Below, piece after piece: positions 21,100 through 32,729 of a stretch of 64,000 bases of DNA. Origin of the DNA: Plotosus lineatus (taxonomy: Eukaryota; Chordata; Actinopteri; Siluriformes; Plotosidae); contig CM045745.1 of NCBI GenBank assembly GCA_024760905.1, positions 18,591,782-18,655,781 of the forward strand, read 5' to 3'. A program made the position numbers and the translations under genes. Position 1 is the stretch's first letter; every line of letters starts with the position of its first letter. The notes under the pieces were generated by a model. That model was not told where the DNA came from, searched no databases, and saw only the letters and a list, made by a program, of their open reading frames with translations.

Positions 21100-24000
21100 T
21101 CAAATTCTTCTTCATCTTTTCCTTTCGGCTGTTCTCTTCAGGGGTCGCCACAGCGAATCATCTGCCTCCATCTCACCCTATCCTCTGAATCTTCTTCTCT
21201 TACACCAACTGCCTTCATGTCCTCCTTCACCACATACATGAATCGTCTCTTTGGTTTTCCTCTAGGCCTTCTGCCTGGTAGTTCCAACCTCAGTATCCTA
21301 CTACCAATATACTCACTATCCCTCCTCTGTACATGTCCAAACCATCTCAATCTAGCCTCTTTGACTTTGTCTCCAAAAGTTCTAACATGTGCTGTCCCTC
21401 TGATGTACTCATTCCTGATCCTATCCATCCTCGTTACTCCCAAAAAGAACCTCAACATTTTCATCTGTGCTACCCCCCAGCTCTGCCTCCTGTCTTTTCC
21501 CCAGGGCCACTGTTTCTAAACCATACAACATCACTGGACTTAACACCGTATTGTACACTTTTCCTTTCATTCTTGCCGATACTCTCCTATCGGATATCAC
21601 ACCGGACACTTTTCTCCAACCATTCCAACCAGCTTGCACATACTTCTTCACCTCTTTTCCACACTCTCCATTGCTCTGGATTGTTGAGCCCAACTACTTA
21701 AAATCCTCCACCTTCCTTATCTCTGCTCCCTCTTACTGAGGCTAACCTTCATTCCTCTACTTTCCAGGGCATACTTCCACCCCTCTAGATTTTCCTGCAC
21801 TTGTTCTCTGCTCTCACTGCAGATCACAATGTCATCTGCAAACATCATAATCCATGGGGAATCTTGTCTAACCTCGTCTGTCAGCCTGTCCATCACCATA
21901 GCAAACAAAATGGGGCTCAGAGCTGACCCTTGATGCAGTCCCACCTCAACCTTGAACTTTTCTGTCACACCGACAGCACACCTCATCACTGTCTTACGTC
22001 TCCTATGCATGTCCTGCACCACTCTAACATACTTCTCTTCTACTCCAGGCTTCTTCATGCAATTCCACAGTTCCTCTCTCGGCAACCTGTCATATGCTTT
22101 CTCCAGATCCACAAAGGTGCAATGCAGCTCCTTCTGACCTTCTCTGTACTTCTCTATTAACATTCTCAAGACAATCACTGCATGTGAGGTGCTTTCTTGG
22201 CATGAAATCAAACTGTTGTTCACAAATGCTGACCTCTGCCCTTCGTCTAGCTTCCACTATTCTTTCCAATAACTTCATCATATGGCTCATCAACTTTATC
22301 CCTCTGTAGTTGCCACAACTCCACACATCTCCCTTGTTCTTAAAAATGGGCACCATCACACTTCTCCTCCATTCCCCTGGCATCATCTCACTCTTCGAGA
22401 CCTTGTTGAATGTTCTTGTCAGGAAATCTACTGCTACCTCTTCTAGACACTTCCATCCCTCCACCGGTATGTCATCAGGACCAACTGCCTTTCCATTCTT
22501 CATCCTCTTCAATGCCCTCCTCACTTCACCCTTACTAATCTTTGCTACTTCCTGGTACTCTTTTTTTCTCTCTCATTTTCCTCATTCATCAGCTCTTCAA
22601 AGTAATCTTTCCATCTTCCCAGCACACTTCTGTCATCAGTCAATACATTTCCCTCTCTATCCTTAATCACTCTAACTTGCTGCATGTCCTTCCCATCTCT
22701 ATTTCTCTGCTGTGCCAACCTGTATAAATCATTTTCTCCCTCTTTACTTTCCAACCAAGCATACAAGTCATCATACACCCTCTGTTTGGCCTTTGACACC
22801 ACTACCTTCACGTTACGCTGTGTCTCCTTGTACTCCTGTTTACTCTCTTCGGTCCTCTCTATGTCCCACTTCTTCTTAGCTAACCTCTTCTTTTGTACAC
22901 ACTCCTGCACTTCCTCATTCCACCACCAAGTCTCCTTATCGACTCTCCTTCCAGATGACATACCAAGTGTTCTCCTACCTGTCTCCCTGATCACATAAGC
23001 TGTAGTTGTCCAGTCATCCGGAAGCACTTCCTGATCACACAAAGCCAGTTTCAACTCCTCCTTGAAGACAACATGACACTCTTCCTTTTTCAGCTTCCAC
23101 CAGTTTGTCTTCTGCTCTGCCTTACCCTTCTTCACCTTCCTCACCATCAAAGTCATCCTGCACACCACCATCCTATGCTGTTTGGCAACACTCTCACCCG
23201 CTACTACTTTGCAGTCACTGACTTCCTTCAAATTGCATCGCCTACACAAGATGTAGTCTACCTGTGTGGTCCTACTTCCACTTTTATAAGTCACCCTATG
23301 CTCCTCTCTCTTCTGGAGGAAAGTATTTACCTCAGCCATTCCCATCCTTTTTTGCAAAATCTACCAACATCTGTTGTTCTGCGTTCCTGTCCTGGTTAGC
23401 AAACCTGCCCATCACTTCCTCGTCCCCTCTGTTTCCTGCACCATGTCCATTGAAGTCTGCCCCAATGACCACTCTTTCACCTCTGGGGGTACTCTGCATC
23501 ACTTCATCTAACTCACTCCAGAATCTCTCCTTCTCTTCTAGCTCACATTCTGCCTGTGGGGCATAGGCACTAAAAACATTGTACATCACACCTTCAATTT
23601 CTAACTCGGGATTCATCACTCTGTCTGACACTGTTTTCACTTCTAGAACATTCCTGACAAACTCCTCCTTCAAGATAACTCCTACTCCACTTCTCTTTCC
23701 ATCCACACCATGAAAAAACAGCTTAAATCCTGCTCCTAAGCTTCTAGCCTTTCTACCTTTCCACCTGGACTCCTGAACACATACAGTATGTCCACCTTCT
23801 TCCTCTGCATCATGTCAGCTAGCTCTCTTTTCCTTTTCCTGTCATAGTTCCAACATTTAAAGTCCCTACTTTCAGTCCTAGACTTATGCCTTTCCTCTTC
23901 TCTCTCTGCCTATGGACAGGCCTCCTGCCTCTTCTTCTTCGATGTCATCGACCAACAGTCGTCCAATTTCCACCAGCACCCTGTTGCTTAACAGCACTGA

Positions 24001-24184
24001 TGGCAGTCGTTGTTAACTCGAGCCTCGACTGATCCAGTATGAAATTCTTTGTTGTGACTCGCATATTTTATTTGGCATTTGTTTTACGCCGGATGCCCTT
24101 CCTGATGCAACTCTGCATTTCTCAGGGCTTGGGACCAGCGTGAGGGAGAGACACTGGCTTGTGCCCCTCCCTCATGGCTGCATT
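21100..24184 (-). mobile_element. RTE-clade LINE, near full length, copy A
   Basis: This 3.1-kb non-LTR retrotransposon lies on the minus strand. Its 5' end (24184) reads AATGCAGCCATGAGGGAGGG and its 3' end near 21125 reads CGACCCCTGAAGAGAACAGC followed by an AAG-rich tail. The duplication ATTCATCAAT flanks it at 21090-21099 and 24185-24194. The same ATCAATTCAAATT also occurs at 21094-21106 and, beyond copy B, at 27340-27353, so the exact 3' border is slightly ambiguous. It is head to head with copy B. Confidence 0.9.
21138..24130 (-). pseudogene. RTE polyprotein pseudogene (endonuclease + reverse transcriptase), copy A
   Basis: Read on the minus strand, the order is: endonuclease pieces (NVFSAYAPQAECELEEKERF near 23570, IGADFNGHGAG near 23450, VDYILCRRCNLK near 23260), a linker, then reverse transcriptase pieces. 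The latter are [16 protein letters not shown] near 22480, [17 protein letters not shown] near 22110, [18 protein letters not shown] near 21930 and MFADDIVICSES near 21845. The C-terminal RWFGHVQRRDSEY follows near 21350. At least five frame changes separate these segments, so it is inactive. In an active copy one protein nicks target DNA and copies the RNA from that nick. Confidence 0.9.
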
Positions 24185-24208
24185 ATTCATCAATGTTTCA
24201 TCAATTGA

Positions 24209-27200
24209 AATGCAGCCATGAGGTGGGGGGGCACTAACCAGTGTCTCTCCCCCTCATGCCGGTCCCAAGCCCGGAGAAATGCAGAGGGTTGTGTCAGGAA
24301 GGGCATCCGACGTAAAACCAATGCCAATTACTTAAAATGCAAATCAAAAGTATTACCTCCATACCGGATCGGTCGAGGCCCGGGTTAACAACGACCGCCA
24401 TCAGTGCTGTCAATCAACAGGGTGCTGATGGAAATTGGACTACTGTTGGTCGAAGACGTCGAAGAAGGAGAGGTGGGAGGCGTGTCCGTAGGCAGAGAGA
24501 GAAGAGGAAAGGCATGAGTCGAGGACTGAGAGTGGGACTTTGAATGTTGGAACTATGCACAGAAAAGGTAGAGAGCTGGTTGACATGATGCAGAGGAGGA
24601 AGGTGGACATACTGTGTGTTCAGGAGACCAGGTGGAAAGGTAGCAAAGCTAAAAGCTTAGGAGCAGGGTTTAAGCTATTTTATCGCGGTGTGGATGGGAA
24701 GAGAAATGGAGTCGGAGTCATCTTGAAGGAGGAGTTTGTCAGGAATGTTCTAAAAGTGAAAAGAGTGTCAGACAGAGTGATGAGTCTCAAGTTAGAAATT
24801 GAGGGTGTAATGCTCAATGTTGTTAGTGCTTATGCCCCACAGGCAGGATGTGAGCTAGAAGAGAAGGAGAGATTCTGGAGTGATTTAGATGAAGTGATGC
24901 AGAGTACCACCAGAGGTGAAAGAGTGGTCATTGGTGCAGACTTCAATGGACATGTTGGTGCAGGAAACAGAGGGGACGAGGAAGTGATGGGCAGGTTTGG
25001 TATCCAGGACAGGAACGCAGAAGGACAGATGTTGATAGATTTTGCAAAAAGGATGGAAATGGCTGTGGTGAATACTTTCTTCGAGAAGAAACAGGAGCAT
25101 AGGGTGACTTATAAAAGCGGAGGTAGGAGCACACAGGTAGACTACATCTTGTGTAGGCGATGTAATTTGAAGGAAGTCAGTGACTGCAAAGTCATCGTGG
25201 GTGAGAGTGTTGCCAAACAGCATAGGATGGTGGTGTGCAGGATGACTCTGATGGTGAGAAAGGTGAAAAGGCAAAGGCAGAGCAGAAGACAAGGTGGTGG
25301 AAGCTGAAAAGGAAGAGTGTCATGTTGTCTTCAAGGAGGAGTTGAAACAGGCTTTGGGTGGCCAGGAAGTGCTTCCAAATGACTGGACAGCCACAGCAAA
25401 TGTGATCAGGGACACAGGTAGGAGAGTACTGGTGTGTCCTCTGGAAGGAAAGTAGATAAGGAGACTTGGTGGTGGAATGAGGAAGTGCAGGAGTGTGTAC
25501 AAAGGAAGAGGTTAGCCAAGAAGAAGTGGGACATTGAGAGGACCGAAGAGAGTAAACAGGAGTACAGGGAGACACAGCGTAAGGCTTAAAGTAGCAGTGG
25601 CTAAGGCCAAACAGAGGGCATATGATGACTTGTATGATAGGTTGGATAGTAAAGAGGAGAAAATGATCTATACAGGTTGGCACAGCAGAGAAATAGAGAT
25701 GGAAAGGACGTGCAGCAAGTTAGATTGATAAAGGACAGAGAGGGAACTCTATTGACTGATGACAGAAGTGTGCTGGGAAGATGGAAAGAGTACTTTGAAG
25801 AGCTGATGAATGAGGGAAATGAGAGAGAAAAAGAGTAGAAGAGGTAACCATTGAGGGGCAGGATGTAGCAAAGATCAGTAAGGGTGAAGTGAGAAGGGCA
25901 TTGAAGAGGATGAAGAATGGAAAGGCAGTTGGTCCTGATGATATACCTGTGGAGGTATGGAAGTGTCTAGGAGAGGTAGCAGTAGATTTTCTGACAAGAA
26001 CATTCAACACGGTACTAGAGAGTGAGCAGATGCCGGAGGAGTGGAGGAGAAGTGTGCTGGTGCCCATTTTTAAGAACAAGGGAGACGTGCAGAGTTGCAG
26101 CAACTACAGAGGGATAAAGTTGATGAGCCATACGATGAAGTTATGGGAAAGAATAGTGGAAGCTAGACTAAGGGCAGAGGTCAGCATTTGTGAACAACAG
26201 TTTGGTTTCATGCCAAGAAAGAGCACCACAGATGCAATGTTTGCCTTGAGGATGTTAATAGAGAAGTACAGAGAAGGTCAGAGGGAGCTACATTGTGCCT
26301 TTGTGGATCTGGAAAAAGCATATGACAGGGTGCCAAGAGAAGAACTGTGGTATTGCATGAGGAAGTCTGGAGTGGCAGAGAAGTATGTTAGAGTGGTGCA
26401 GGACATGTATGAGAGATGTAAGACAGTGGTGAGGTGTGCTGTCGGTGTGACCGGCAATTCAAGGTGGAGGTGGGACTGCATCAAGGGTCAGCTCTGAGCC
26501 CCTTCTTGTTTGCTATGGTGATGGACAGGCTGACAGACGAGGTGAGACAAGAATCTCCATGGACTATGATGTTTGCAGATGACATCGTGATCTGTAGTGA
26601 GAGCAGAGAACAAGTGCAGGAAAATCTCGAGAGGTGGAGGTATGCCCTGGAAAGAAGAGGAATGAAGGTTAGCCTCAGAAAATCAGAATACATGTGTGTG
26701 AATGAGAAGGACCCAGGAGGAACGGTGATGTTACAGGGAGCAGAGATAACGAAGGTGGAGGATTTTAAGTACTTAGGCTCAACAATCCAGAGCAATGGAG
26801 AGTGTGGAAAAGAGGTGAAGAAGCGTGTGCAGGCAGGCTGGAATGGTTGGAGAAAAGTATCCGGTGTGATGTGCGATAGGAGAGTGTCAGCAAGAATGAA
26901 GGGAAAAGTGTACAAGATGGTGGTGAGGCCAGCGATGTTGTATGGCCTAGAAACAGTGGCGCTGAGGAAAAGGCAGGAGGCAGAGCTGGAGGTAGCGGAG
27001 ATGAAAATGTTGAGGTTCTCCCTGGGAGTAACGAGGATGGATAGGATCAGAAATGAGTATATCAGAGGGACAGCCCACGTAAGATGTTTTGGAGACAAAG
27101 TCAGAGAGGCTAGATTGAGATGGTTTGGACATGTACAGAGGAGAGATAGTGAGTATATTGACAGTAGGATGCTGAGGTTGGAACTACCAGGCAAAAGGCC

Positions 27201-27328
27201 TCGAGGAAGACCGAAGAAGAGATTTATGGATGTGGTGAAGGAAGACATGAAGGTTGTTGGAGTCAGAAAAGAAGATGAGGATGATTTGCTGTGGCGACCC
27301 CTGAAGGGAGCAGCCGAAAGTAAAAGAA
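24209..27328 (+). mobile_element. RTE-clade LINE, full length, copy B
   Basis: The element is bounded by a perfect 14-bp duplication, GTTTCATCAATTGA, at 24195-24208 and 27329-27342, giving 3120 bp. The 5' end, AATGCAGCCATGAGGTGGGG, mirrors copy A across a spacer made only of the two duplications. The 3' end is GGCGACCCCTGAAGGGAGCA followed by GCCGAAAGTAAAAGAA. The segment 24273-24345 (GGAAGGGCATCCGACGTAAAA and following) matches the body of the SINE family, and the 3' end matches its tail. Confidence 0.93.
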
Positions 27329-27342
27329 GTTTCATCAATTGA
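24337..27342 (+). pseudogene. RTE polyprotein pseudogene, copy B
   Basis: An Arg-rich leader (GRRRRRRRGGRRVRRQREKR near 24450) precedes the endonuclease (NVGTMHRKGRELVDMM from 24540, CVQETRWKGS near 24625, SAYAPQAG near 24830, IGADFNGHVGAGNRGD near 24940). The reverse transcriptase follows: [16 protein letters not shown] near 25935, [18 protein letters not shown] near 26205, [16 protein letters not shown] near 26300, [18 protein letters not shown] near 26475 and the catalytic FADDIVI near 26575. Next are KYLGSTIQSNGECGKEV near 26770 and RWFGHVQRRDSEYI near 27120. Frameshifts lie near 24535, between 25290 and 25535, between 25730 and 25890, and near 26450. Most catalytic motifs survive, so the lesions are few and probably young. 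Confidence 0.92.
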
Positions 27343-27439
27343 TCAATTCAAATTAATCAAATAAAATCAACATTCTATAGTAATTGTATAGTTAAACCTT
27401 GAACAAAAAACAAATCACTTACTTGAAAAATATATTAAT

Positions 27440-27441
27440 AA

Positions 27442-27511
<70 letters not shown>

Positions 27512-27548
27512 GGAAACTAACTCCTTTAGCAAAAAAAAAAAAAAAAAA
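27440..27548. repeat. (AAT)n microsatellite and poly-A run
   Basis: A pure AAT trinucleotide array covers 27440-27511, and a poly-A run follows at 27531-27548. Confidence 0.97.
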
Positions 27549-28839
27549 GGTTGTGGACATTTTCAAGTTTAAAATTGACATTAGAACAGGCACCAAGTCA
27601 TTGTTCATACATGGCATAAATTTTACCTGACAATTCATTTAAGACTGGCTGTCATGACATATTTATTCTGAGAGAAAACCAATTGATGGGAAAAGTTTTT
27701 TTTCTAATTGCTCAAGATTTTCCTCAAAGGGTCGACAGGTAACTCATGTACAAATGTTGGTATATAAGTTTACCTGTCTAAAATTGGGGGGGGATAATTT
27801 TGACGTGCATTGGAGGCCTGACAGGAACAAGAATATAGTTTCCCACTGACCATATAGGAAAAGGCCAGAGTATCTGGAATAATAACCATTGAGCGGATGA
27901 CTGACAAATAGAATTAGCCAAAATGAAATAAAATGAAATAGCCAAAATGAGAGAATTATATGGACACCTACAGAAAGAAGCAATAATATTTTTGTGGCCA
28001 ATGTTCTACTTATTTTCTCAACATAAGAATATTATATCTTTTGATCTTCTGTTTGAATAAAGGCTACATAATGTTAAGAAAATAAAGGTAAATAGTGTTA
28101 ATAAAAAACAACAGTGTGGATGGAATACCTTTTTTCTGTCATTTTATTGTATTCCACTAAGTGTAAATTAAAATTAAAATGAGAAATAGGTGTGGAAATA
28201 GACACAGGTGTTTGCAGATTGAAACCATTATTAAACTTGTTGTAAGTTAAAAAAAAAAAAAAAAAAAAAATCTCTCACCAACATTCTGTTGCACAGAGAA
28301 GCTTTTACCATCATCAGGGCAGCAATGATGATTCATGTGTAAATGATTCACTTTTCTCTAATGAATGAGGAATGTAAAGAGTCCTCTTCATAGAAGTACC
28401 TTTGTTTGTCTTATCTACATACACGCAGAAGGATGGCCGTTATATTAATATTGTGTCCACTGAAAATAAAATAAAATGTCAACAAAATAAACTTATACAC
28501 ACTGTTTAATCAAGAGATTACATTTTTGTAATTGATACCGAAGGAGGTTGGTGCTATCTCCGCCGACTCTGGGTGAGGGCATAGTACACGCTGGACAGGT
28601 CACCATTGTACTTCAGTGTATGAACATATCATTTGATGGTAAATACTATTTATACTTATGTAATATGATGGTGTTACACAGCAGTGTGCAGACTTCAGTC
28701 TCACTGGGCAATTACACAGATGCACACAGCGTTGTTACCGTACTGCATTAAGTGAAGTTAAGTGTCTCCTGAAAGAAATAGTGCAAGTGATTTCAGATTT
28801 GTTGATTTTGCTGCAACTATAAAACGAAGCAATGGGCTG
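27549..28839. other. No gene seen
   Basis: This is AT-rich sequence with a poly-A run at 28249-28270. A short G-run lies at 27785-27793. No element was recognised. Confidence 0.5.
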
Positions 28840-29115
28840 GGTTTCACTCCCGGGATTGTTTGTTTCTGTGTGCAGTCTTCATGTTCTCCCCATACTTGTG
28901 TGGGTTTCCACGTAGTACTTTAGTTTCCTCTCAGTGCAAAAACAAGTTGACTGTATCTGGCTGTTCCAAATACCCCTGAGATGTGAGTGGTTTTGTGTGT
29001 GTGTGTTGGCCCTGCAATGGCCTGGTAAGCTGTCCAGAGTCCAGAATAGACTGAGATGGGTGCCAACCTCCCCATGACCCTAATTATGAATAAACGACTG
29101 AAAAGGAATGAATAC
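28840..29115 (+). mobile_element. Degraded tRNA-type SINE with L2-type tail
   Basis: GTTTGTTTCTGTGTGCAGTC..CATGTTCTCCCCATACTTG matches the body of the fish SINE family seen cleanly at 32306. It is followed by the L2-type tail GGCCCTGCAATGGCCTGG ... AACCTCCCCATGACCCTAAT, ending in GAATGAATACA. The tRNA head is degraded. Confidence 0.75.
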
Positions 29116-29137
29116 ACAGACAGATAGACAGACAGAC

Positions 29138-29139
29138 GC

Positions 29140-29208
<69 letters not shown>

Positions 29209-29210
29209 TA
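29138..29210. repeat. Compound (AT)n(CA)n microsatellite
   Basis: The order is AT 29140-29160, CA 29161-29170, AT 29171-29190 and CA 29191-29208. It directly precedes the SINE at 29213. Confidence 0.95.
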
Positions 29211-29212
29211 TC

Positions 29213-29489
29213 AGGGGCAGTCGTGGTCTAGTGGTATAGGGCGCTGGATCGCTGATCCAAAGGTTGGGGGTTCGAGTCCCAAGGCGGGCCATGTCTCTCA
29301 CTGTCTATGGTGAGAGGCATGTAAAAGAACCATTGCCGACTTTCGTAAAGAGTAGGCTGCAAAGTCGTCAGCTTGTTTCTGTCCCTTGCTAAAAAGGTTT
29401 GTAATAGTAAGGGCATCCGACTTCTGATGGACAAGGCGACTCCTGAGTCGGCCAAAGCCAAAAGGAAGACAGACATACAGAGAGAGAGC
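29213..29489 (+). mobile_element. tRNA-derived SINE with RTE-type tail, internally deleted
   Basis: The tRNA-like head is the clearest in the window: A box TGGTCTAGTGGTATAGGG near 29224 and B box GGGTTCGAGTCCC near 29269. About 50 bases that follow the B box in other copies are missing (CCC is followed directly by AAGGCGGGCCATG), and the RTE-shared tail is partly lost. It ends in a GACAGACATACAG repeat. Confidence 0.88.
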
Positions 29490-30320
29490 AGATGGGATTA
29501 TCATTATTAACTTAATTTTGCAGAAAATTTCTTTTCTGCAGAATTTCCTCAAAACAGAATATGTAAGCTACCATGCACTTAACATCAAAGCCATCATCAC
29601 ATATTATAGACATATTACTGTGAATGGAATAACTGTGCCAACAGGCTTTGTAATCCATGAACCCATAAAACCACTTAATTTCACATGGAGACAAACTAAT
29701 CATGTTTTATTATTGGCTCATCATTATTTTAAGAAAGTTATTTGGGTCTTGCTGTTTGCAAAAATAATTATTACTGGAAGCATAATAGGTTTCTTGATTA
29801 GCTCACGAAAAAAACAGGCAAAATAAGAGTATGATCTGTTTATTTTTTTGTTTGTTTTTTCTGTGTCAAAGTGTGATATATTTTTGCCCAGTGCTTAACT
29901 GCAGTAATTTCTGGTGTCAAAAATGGCCAAACTTAAATTTATAAGCTAATAAGATATCAGGTAAGGCGCTGGAGTTGTATGCAGTTGACCTGAAGTGTAT
30001 TAAAGGGTAAACACATACACACACCATTTACATACTTATTTATTTTTTTATTTACAAAACAGCACTCACCGACCATTTTACACAATTACCTTCATGCAAT
30101 TTAAAATATTTGAATCAATCTGCATCATTTTCACCCTGTCTCTTTCTTCCCATCATGTCTCATCAATGCATTGAAATTTGCATCATGTGCTCTGTGCGTA
30201 AAGTGTACTTTTTATAATTTTATAATGCTCATAATACTACTGATCCTTGAGCAATATAGTAGTCCACCACATGCAGGTGTCTCTTACTGGGCCATTCTCT
30301 GTATCACACACTAGTCTGTA
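29490..30320. other. No gene seen
   Basis: A short open stretch at 29518-29826 on the plus strand ends in a hydrophobic segment but has no recognised homology and is probably chance. The rest is AT-rich. Confidence 0.4.
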
Positions 30321-30802
30321 CAGGGATCCCTCGCTACTTCGAGCTTCAATTCATGCAGCTTCAGTCCATCGCATTTATTTTTTTTTAATATTCATCGAAT
30401 TAAAAAAAATAAATAAATAAGGAAATTAGGAAGAATAGGGGAAAAAGTTAAGGAAAATGCAACAAAACAAGGCCAATTATGCAAAAACAAAACAAAACTA
30501 ACAAAACAAAACACAACCCAAAACCTCCCATCAAAACTACTTACATTGTTGGGAAGTGCACATCTGAGTGCGTCTGTATGTGTGTCTATTAATATTTTAT
30601 TTACATCTTATGCATTATTTTTTTCAATGTTTAATTGTTCTTATAAGCATTTATAGCATTGCATATGTATTTATTGATATTATATACACATATACATCAG
30701 TCAGGGGGTTGGTGGAGTTGGGGAGGGTTATCCTACTTCGCGGATTTCAATGGTTGGTGGGGATCTCGGTCCCAATTAGCTGTGGAAAGTGAAAGATCCT
30801 TG
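30321..30802 (+). mobile_element. pogo-like MITE
   Basis: The left end is CAGGGATCCCTCGCTACTTCG, preceded by TA (30319-30320). The right end is AAGTGAAAGATCCTTG, followed by TA (30803-30804). The interior shares GGCCAATTATGC, CCCAAAACCTCCCATCAAAACTACTTACATTG and TTATAGCATTGCATATGTAT with the copies at 36430-36660 and 35570-35989 and partly with 58351-59575. There is no coding sequence; it looks like an internal-deletion derivative of the longer copy. Confidence 0.8.
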
Positions 30803-30817
30803 TATTCTTATTCAGAT

Positions 30818-30819
30818 TG

Positions 30820-30850
<31 letters not shown>

Positions 30851-30880
30851 CACTACTACTACTACTACCACCACCACCTC
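30818..30880. repeat. (ACT)n/(ACC)n microsatellite
   Basis: ACT repeats with a CCACTA interruption grade into CCACCACCACC near 30870. Confidence 0.95.
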
Positions 30881-32291
30881 CAACAAAAGCAGTAGTAGTT
30901 GCCATACTTTCAAATAATAAACAAGAAAGCACCACAGCATATTGCATAGAACCGTTTTCAATAGCTTTAGGTGTTTAGTCTGCACACGTCACTGATTACT
31001 CCCCATGTCATCACTGCAGGATGCATTTTCTACCTTGAAAATATATAATCAGCTACATTCTTAGTAAACCTAAGGAAGATATGCACCAACCACTTTCATA
31101 CTGTTAGAAGAAAGGCTTTCTCTCCTTCCTCTCATCTATGCAGACCTTTTTTAATCTAAGGGCTAAGCATATGAACATGCATCTTTAACCAGAAAATAGG
31201 TCTTCATCTTGGTTTAAATCCAGGGACTGAGCCAGACCTTGCTAAGCATAGATTTTCCATTTCTGTGAAGTATTTTTGACTCATCTTGTTGAAAGCTCTG
31301 TATATCTTTGGCCAAGTCTGACCCTTCTGGCAAAGGCAACCTTTTTTGTGCTGACATATCCTGATACATAGTAGAATCGCTGATGCCATCAGTATTCTAA
31401 ATAAATAAATAAATAAACGCTTTGAAAGATTAGTGATCCATATTCATATTTAACAAATAGCTTTTGCAAAAGTGAAAAGTTGTCTCCACAGGTGAACAAT
31501 TCAGATTTACCTTCATATAAGTGCATTGTTTGCTTTTGCTTGACCTCATTGTCAGCTTTTTTGTAGAGGACTTCATTAATCATTCGAGCCCTGCAATGGT
31601 ATCAATGAGTAAAACTTGAACCAGCCCTCACAATTCACTACCAAGTAGGTTTTGCGGTGCTTACAGTTTTTGGATTTTTTTAAATTTTTTTTTTTTTATT
31701 TCAGTGTCACATGACTTCAGCGCTCATGCTAATGGCCACACCACTATATATAAAGACATGTATTCAGGATCATCAGGTACAATATCAAGTGAGAAGTATT
31801 TTAACTGTTCTCACCAGTGCATGCCAAGCCTTTGACTTATGTGTTTTCTGGTTTGGTTAATATATCTGTTTGAAATCAGTTGTGGTTCTTTGCTGCATCT
31901 CATACTGATCCTTTGTATATAAACTTTGTTTGTCTTACGACATATAGATTCTGCTTTGACTACATTGTGTTTGTATAATCACCTGACGTCTGCTTATCTA
32001 CCATTTTTTTGAGTGTGAATTGTGTTGATTAACTGTGTAATGCCCAGCAATATGCCTGTGTAATAAAGTAAATACATAAATAAACGAAAGAATAAATACA
32101 AACTGTTCATTTTCAAATTGCAACAACACATTGCGGCAGACTAGCATTGCAGTTTTGGAATGGCGATGCATTGTTACCCTGACAATCGTGAAGAAATGAG
32201 TGAGACTGATAACTACCAACTTCTAAATCATAATACAACTGATCTTGACCAACATCAGTCTGCATACCTCTTTGGGTGATTTTGAATCTAT
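30881..32291. other. No gene seen
   Basis: The segment includes a TATATATAAAG box near 31745 and a T-run at 31685-31698. No coding or mobile element was recognised, although 31700-31990 has the look of an old promoter-like repeat. Confidence 0.35.
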
Positions 32292-32305
32292 TATGCTTTA
32301 CACAG

Positions 32306-32715
32306 GGCGGCACGGTGGCGTAGTGGTTAGCACGTCCGCCTCACAGCAAGAAGGCCCGGGTTCGATTCCCGGCCTGGGCGTTTCTGTGTGGAGTTTGCAT
32401 GTTCTCCCCATGCTTGTGCGGGTTTCCTCCGGGTGCTCCGGTTTCCCCCGCAATCCAACGTGCACTGTAGGTTAATTGGCCGTTCTAAATTGACCGTAGT
32501 TTCTCTCCTGCAGCGGCACTGGAACCCAGTCGTATCGGCACTTGCCTTTCCATTGGATCCTTCCGGTGGCGCCGAGACAGGGGGGGACTTGCTGCTTGGG
32601 TAACAGCCTGTCCCTCATTACTCCCTACCCGGGCTCTGTGCACTGGGGAGTATCACCAGTTGGGATACTGGCCAGAGCGCAGCCATAGCCCTTCGGGACT
32701 GACGGAGGCCTACGC
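32306..32715 (+). mobile_element. tRNA-derived SINE with an unassigned GC-rich 3' region
   Basis: A perfect 14-bp duplication, TATGCTTTACACAG, at 32292-32305 and 32716-32729 defines a 410-bp insertion. It begins GGCGGCACGGTGGCGTAGTG (tRNA-like A box region), with GGTTCGATTCCCGG as the B box near 32370. The standard fish SINE body follows (TTTGCATGTTCTCCCC, GGTTTCCTCCGGGTGCTCCG). From about 32500 the sequence is neither the RTE nor the L2 tail but a GC-rich region (GGCACTGGAACCCAG ... GGGATACTGGCCAGAGC ... GACGGAGGCCTACG) that I cannot assign. It has no terminal poly-A. High similarity to the remembered consensus suggests a young copy. Confidence 0.85.
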
Positions 32716-32729
32716 TATGCTTTACACAG

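Noticed and set aside
21930..22727. Plus-strand open frames across the minus-strand LINE
   Set aside because: They are antisense shadows of the reverse transcriptase, rich in Ser, Leu and Phe, with no independent signature.
24885..25683. Minus-strand open frames opposite LINE copy B
   Set aside because: They are antisense shadows of the endonuclease region and mirror those in copy A.
29218..29290. A tRNA gene (A and B boxes, tRNA-like head)
   Set aside because: The sequence continues directly into SINE body and tail, recurs in many copies and has no convincing acceptor-stem closure, so it is a SINE head.
31700..31990. A solo LTR with a TATATATAAAG box
   Set aside because: No matching second copy, no TG...CA ends and no target-site duplication were found.
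32306..32380. A tRNA gene in the GGCGGCACGGTGGCGTAGTG region
   Set aside because: It is the head of a SINE with a target-site duplication enclosing 410 bp.
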